Below, piece after piece: positions 4,808 to 6,759 of a stretch of 6,759 nucleotides of DNA. The stretch lies in contig CAZVAQ010000175.1 in assembly GCA_964625145.1 (NCBI GenBank), positions 1 to 6,759 of the forward strand, given 5' to 3'. The notes beneath the pieces are model-generated. The model searched no databases, was not told where the DNA came from, and saw only the letters and a list, made by a program, of their open reading frames with translations. The translations under genes and the position numbers were made by a program. Positions within the stretch are counted from its first letter, which is position 1, and every line of letters starts with the position of its first letter. The stretch is from CAYTRP01 sp964625145. GTDB lineage: Bacteria > Sumerlaeota > Sumerlaeia > SLMS01 > JAHLLQ01.

Positions 4808-5572
4808 ATGCCCCGCAATCCCGTGAAAGAAAAGCTGCAACGCCGCGAACCAGCCATCGGCACGTTCCTTACTCTGAACAGCCCCGCCGCCGCCGAGGCG
4901 CTCGCCCAAGCCGGCATGGAGTGGCTCGCTATCGATGCCGAACACGGCGCCATTGGCATGGATGGCATTCGCGCGATCCTGACCGCTGTCGCGGGCACGG
5001 GCGCGGTGCCGCTTGTGCGGTTGCCCGTCCCCGATCCCGCGCTCGTGGCGCCGTGCCTGGACGCGGGCGCGTTGGGTATCATCGCGCCGATGGTGCGCAC
5101 GGCCGATGATGTGGCGCGCATTGTCGCCGCGGCAAAGTACCCGCCCGCGGGAACGCGTGGCTTCGGTCCCATTCGCGCCGCGCGATATGGCCTCGACTTT
5201 GCCGACTACCTGAAGACCGCCAACGACGCGATCATGGTCGTCGTGATTCTCGAGACGCGCGAATCAATGGAGAACCTGGAGTCAATCCTCGCCGTGCCGG
5301 GCCTCGATGCCGTGCTCTTCGGCTCCTTCGACCTCAGCATGGCGCACGGGCTCAATCCGCTGGAGCAACCACACGACGTGATTGACCAAGCCTGCGCGCG
5401 CGTCATGGCATTGGCGCCACAACACAACGTAGCCGTCGCCATCGGCGTGGACGCAAAGTCGATGAAGGATCGCCTCGCGCAGGGCGCCACCATGATTGCC
5501 TGGTCCGCCGATCATCAGATGCTGGTGGACGGTGCGCGCGCGGGCGTGCGGGCGCTCTCGCAGGGGATGTAG
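4808..5572 (+). CDS. HpcH/HpaI-family class II aldolase
   Basis: This 254-aa enzyme belongs to the HpcH/HpaI aldolase family. These are metal-dependent enzymes that reversibly cleave 2-keto-4-hydroxy acids to pyruvate (or a related keto acid) and an aldehyde. AIDAEHG (41-47) carries the catalytic H46, R71 sits in VRLPV, YPPAGTRGFGPIRAARYG (111-128) is the family loop, and E149 and D175 are the divalent-metal ligands. The numbering agrees almost exactly with E. coli HpaI (H45, R70, E149, D175), so the fold and chemistry look intact. Differences are VILE where HpaI has a Gln two residues before the metal Glu, and GSFDLS instead of GPxDLS, so specificity may differ. ATG 4808 has GGAG (4798-4801) 6 nt upstream. 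The gene sits 12 bp after the amidohydrolase and 1 bp before the membrane gene, as in an operon. The natural substrate cannot be read from the context. Confidence 0.9.
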   Translation: MPRNPVKEKLQRREPAIGTFLTLNSPAAAEALAQAGMEWLAIDAEHGAIGMDGIRAILTAVAGTGAVPLVRLPVPDPALVAPCLDAGALGIIAPMVRTADDVARIVAAAKYPPAGTRGFGPIRAARYGLDFADYLKTANDAIMVVVILETRESMENLESILAVPGLDAVLFGSFDLSMAHGLNPLEQPHDVIDQACARVMALAPQHNVAVAIGVDAKSMKDRLAQGATMIAWSADHQMLVDGARAGVRALSQGM

Positions 5573-5573
5573 C

Positions 5574-6542
5574 ATGGGATCTGGCACCGGCCTCCGCGAC
5601 CATCTTCACCAATGGCTCCACCCCCGCGATCCGCTGCTGGAGGCGTGGCTGGAGGATCCTTTTGTCGAGGCAGTATGGGAGCGGATGGCGCCACTCAACA
5701 ACCCATGGAAACGCGTACTCCAACGAAGTCAAAGTACATTCATCCTACTGCTATCACTTGGCGTGGCATACATGATCGTCAGTCAACTCGGCCTTCTTGG
5801 ACGAGGTTATGACCTGTACATTATAGGTGCGGGGACACTCAGCATTGGATCGCTGTACCTCGCCTGTTCTTTCTTGTACCGGCCTGAGGAAAAATCGGAA
5901 TTCTCTTTGATCGTCCCAATCGAAATGGCCTACCCTGACAGAGAACTAGTCGACGTGTGGCTTTGCGGCGTCAGGGGAAGCGATGTGGCGAAGGCGGTCT
6001 ATGTCGAGATGGGGCCACAAGGAGACAAGACCCTGAATCACTTCACATTCTGGATGTGGCCGCTCCTGATTACAGGTGTCATGGAACCGCTGTCGACCTT
6101 TGGCACATTCGGAATCGTCTCCTACATCCTCATGTTGATCTGGCTGGGCTTGTTCTGGAGGCTTGTTGACTGCCAGCCGGGGAACAGATTCAGCGCGTAC
6201 TTTGGTGGAAAACGGGAGGCGCCTCATTTTCTAGTGCCGCTATTGGAGCCTGCAGCCCCAATACCAATTATCGGTGCTATCCTCGTTGTGGTCTCCTCCC
6301 TGGCGCTTTTCGCGTCATTCATTGTACCGGTTATCGATCCGGTCATCAAGACGGAGAGCATTGTGGCGCAGCCCCCATTCATCCTGCATACATCTCTGCT
6401 TGTATTTGCCAGTGTCTTGCTTGCTGCCACTCCGCTGGGGGATTCGTCCTCATTGATCACTGATTTCGAAGACGTCGCCGATGAGGTCGATGTTAGGTTC
6501 GAGAAGTTCATGCGGAAGATCCTGGAGAAGCAGCTACCATAA
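5574..6542 (+). CDS. Unrecognised multi-pass membrane protein, 322 aa
   Basis: I do not recognise a family. From ATG 5574 (AGGGG about 8 nt upstream, one base after the aldolase stop) the protein has a soluble N-terminus with many Trp, Leu and acidic residues (residues 1-50). Hydrophobic segments follow at about 53-74 and 80-102, a soluble loop at 103-154 (EEKSEFSLIVPIEMAYPDRELVDVW), segments near 156-172, 175-197, 228-252 and 266-286, and a charged, probably coiled C-terminal tail (296-322, FEDVADEVDVRFEKFMRKI). That gives about six transmembrane helices with both ends probably cytoplasmic. Codon use is visibly less GC-rich than in the two upstream genes (cta, att, tca and aca are frequent), which may mean transfer or relaxed selection. 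There is no enzyme motif. An in-frame upstream start at 5496 lies inside the aldolase gene and is rejected. Confidence 0.85.
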   Translation: MGSGTGLRDHLHQWLHPRDPLLEAWLEDPFVEAVWERMAPLNNPWKRVLQRSQSTFILLLSLGVAYMIVSQLGLLGRGYDLYIIGAGTLSIGSLYLACSFLYRPEEKSEFSLIVPIEMAYPDRELVDVWLCGVRGSDVAKAVYVEMGPQGDKTLNHFTFWMWPLLITGVMEPLSTFGTFGIVSYILMLIWLGLFWRLVDCQPGNRFSAYFGGKREAPHFLVPLLEPAAPIPIIGAILVVVSSLALFASFIVPVIDPVIKTESIVAQPPFILHTSLLVFASVLLAATPLGDSSSLITDFEDVADEVDVRFEKFMRKILEKQLP

Positions 6543-6556
6543 TTGTGGGCCAAACC

Positions 6557-6589
6557 GGTGGTGTTTGCAGGGCCGTCGCAGCCACCACC
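6557..6589 (+). other. Stem-loop after the membrane gene, possible 3' end signal
   Basis: GGTGGTG (6557-6563) pairs perfectly with CACCACC (6583-6589), with an inner TGC/GCA step in the 19-nt loop. It begins 15 bp after the stop of the membrane gene and could end or stabilise the operon transcript. It is not followed by a T-run, so it is not a standard intrinsic terminator. The rest of the 125-bp gap holds no visible gene and no clear promoter. Confidence 0.3.
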
Positions 6590-6667
6590 CTCCTTGACCA
6601 CCGCCTGCACTCCAGCAACACTTCCTGATTCTTTTCATACCCACCAACCAGTCGAAGGACCTCACCA

Positions 6668-6759
6668 ATGAAAACCACCCTGACCGCCATGCTTGCGCTT
6701 TCGTTGCTCACCATTGGGACCGGGTGTGCAAACAGGGCCAGCGTTGTCGTCGTGGAGGA
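6668..6759 (+). CDS. Putative lipoprotein, 5' part only
   Basis: ATG 6668 has AAGGA (6655-6659) 8 nt upstream and begins an exported protein that leaves the window after 30 residues. The start MKTTLTAMLALSLLTIGTGC has a positive n-region, a Leu/Ala-rich hydrophobic core and a lipobox-like IGTGC, which makes C20 the probable lipidated residue. Gly at -3 is not the preferred Leu or Val, so cleavage by signal peptidase I is an alternative. The mature part seen (ANRASVVVVE) is too short to assign a function. The 125-bp gap and stem-loop before it suggest its own transcription unit. Confidence 0.7.
   Translation, partial: MKTTLTAMLALSLLTIGTGCANRASVVVVE

Noticed and set aside
4435..5172. Minus-strand open frame (245 codons) over the amidohydrolase and aldolase
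   Set aside because: It covers two genes with intact catalytic motifs on the plus strand and has no motif of its own.

Overview
The window is a compact, GC-rich bacterial chromosome segment with eight plausible or certain protein genes plus one possible gene end. The GC-rich third codon positions, the lipoprotein-type signal peptide at the right edge, the HIR-like SPFH protein and the dispersed 'ACCACGGAG' palindromic repeats suggest an uncultured or environmental Gram-negative lineage (PVC-like or a candidate phylum). This placement is inference only; no rRNA, tRNA or species-diagnostic marker is present.

Left part, 1-434: a possible 3' end of a plus-strand gene (3-86), then a small hypothetical plus-strand gene (192-422, 76 aa) that converges on the minus-strand block.

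Minus-strand block, read 3535 to 435: an HIR/prohibitin-like SPFH protein; a TusA-family sulfur-transfer protein starting at a TTG whose Shine-Dalgarno overlaps the SPFH stop; a 150-bp palindromic repeat; a MoeB/ThiF-type adenylyltransferase starting at TTG; and a BshB1-like LmbE/PIG-L deacetylase joined to it by a 4-bp ATGA overlap. TusA, MoeB and BshB1 homologues respectively relay sulfur, activate sulfur-carrier proteins, and make the sugar-malate precursor of bacillithiol, so sulfur or low-molecular-weight-thiol metabolism is a reasonable theme. No sulfur-carrier protein or BshA/BshC is visible to complete a pathway.

Centre, 3536-3862: a divergent intergenic region with a perfect 7-bp operator-like dyad, an 8-bp direct repeat, a short hairpin, and a second copy of the palindromic repeat in the opposite orientation. 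The two copies bracket the SPFH-tusA pair.

Plus-strand block, 3863-6542: a domain-minimal amidohydrolase (TIM barrel with all metal ligands but without the usual beta-sandwich), an HpcH/HpaI-type aldolase 12 bp later, and an unrecognised multi-pass membrane protein 1 bp after that. This is almost certainly one operon, although the membrane gene has clearly lower GC. After a 125-bp gap a putative lipoprotein gene starts at 6668 and leaves the window.

The best candidates for novelty are the repeat pair, the stripped-down amidohydrolase starting just beyond one repeat, the MoeB with a Cys-to-Asn change in its zinc site, the sulfur-linked gene set, and the orphan membrane protein. I see no definite new defence or mobile system.
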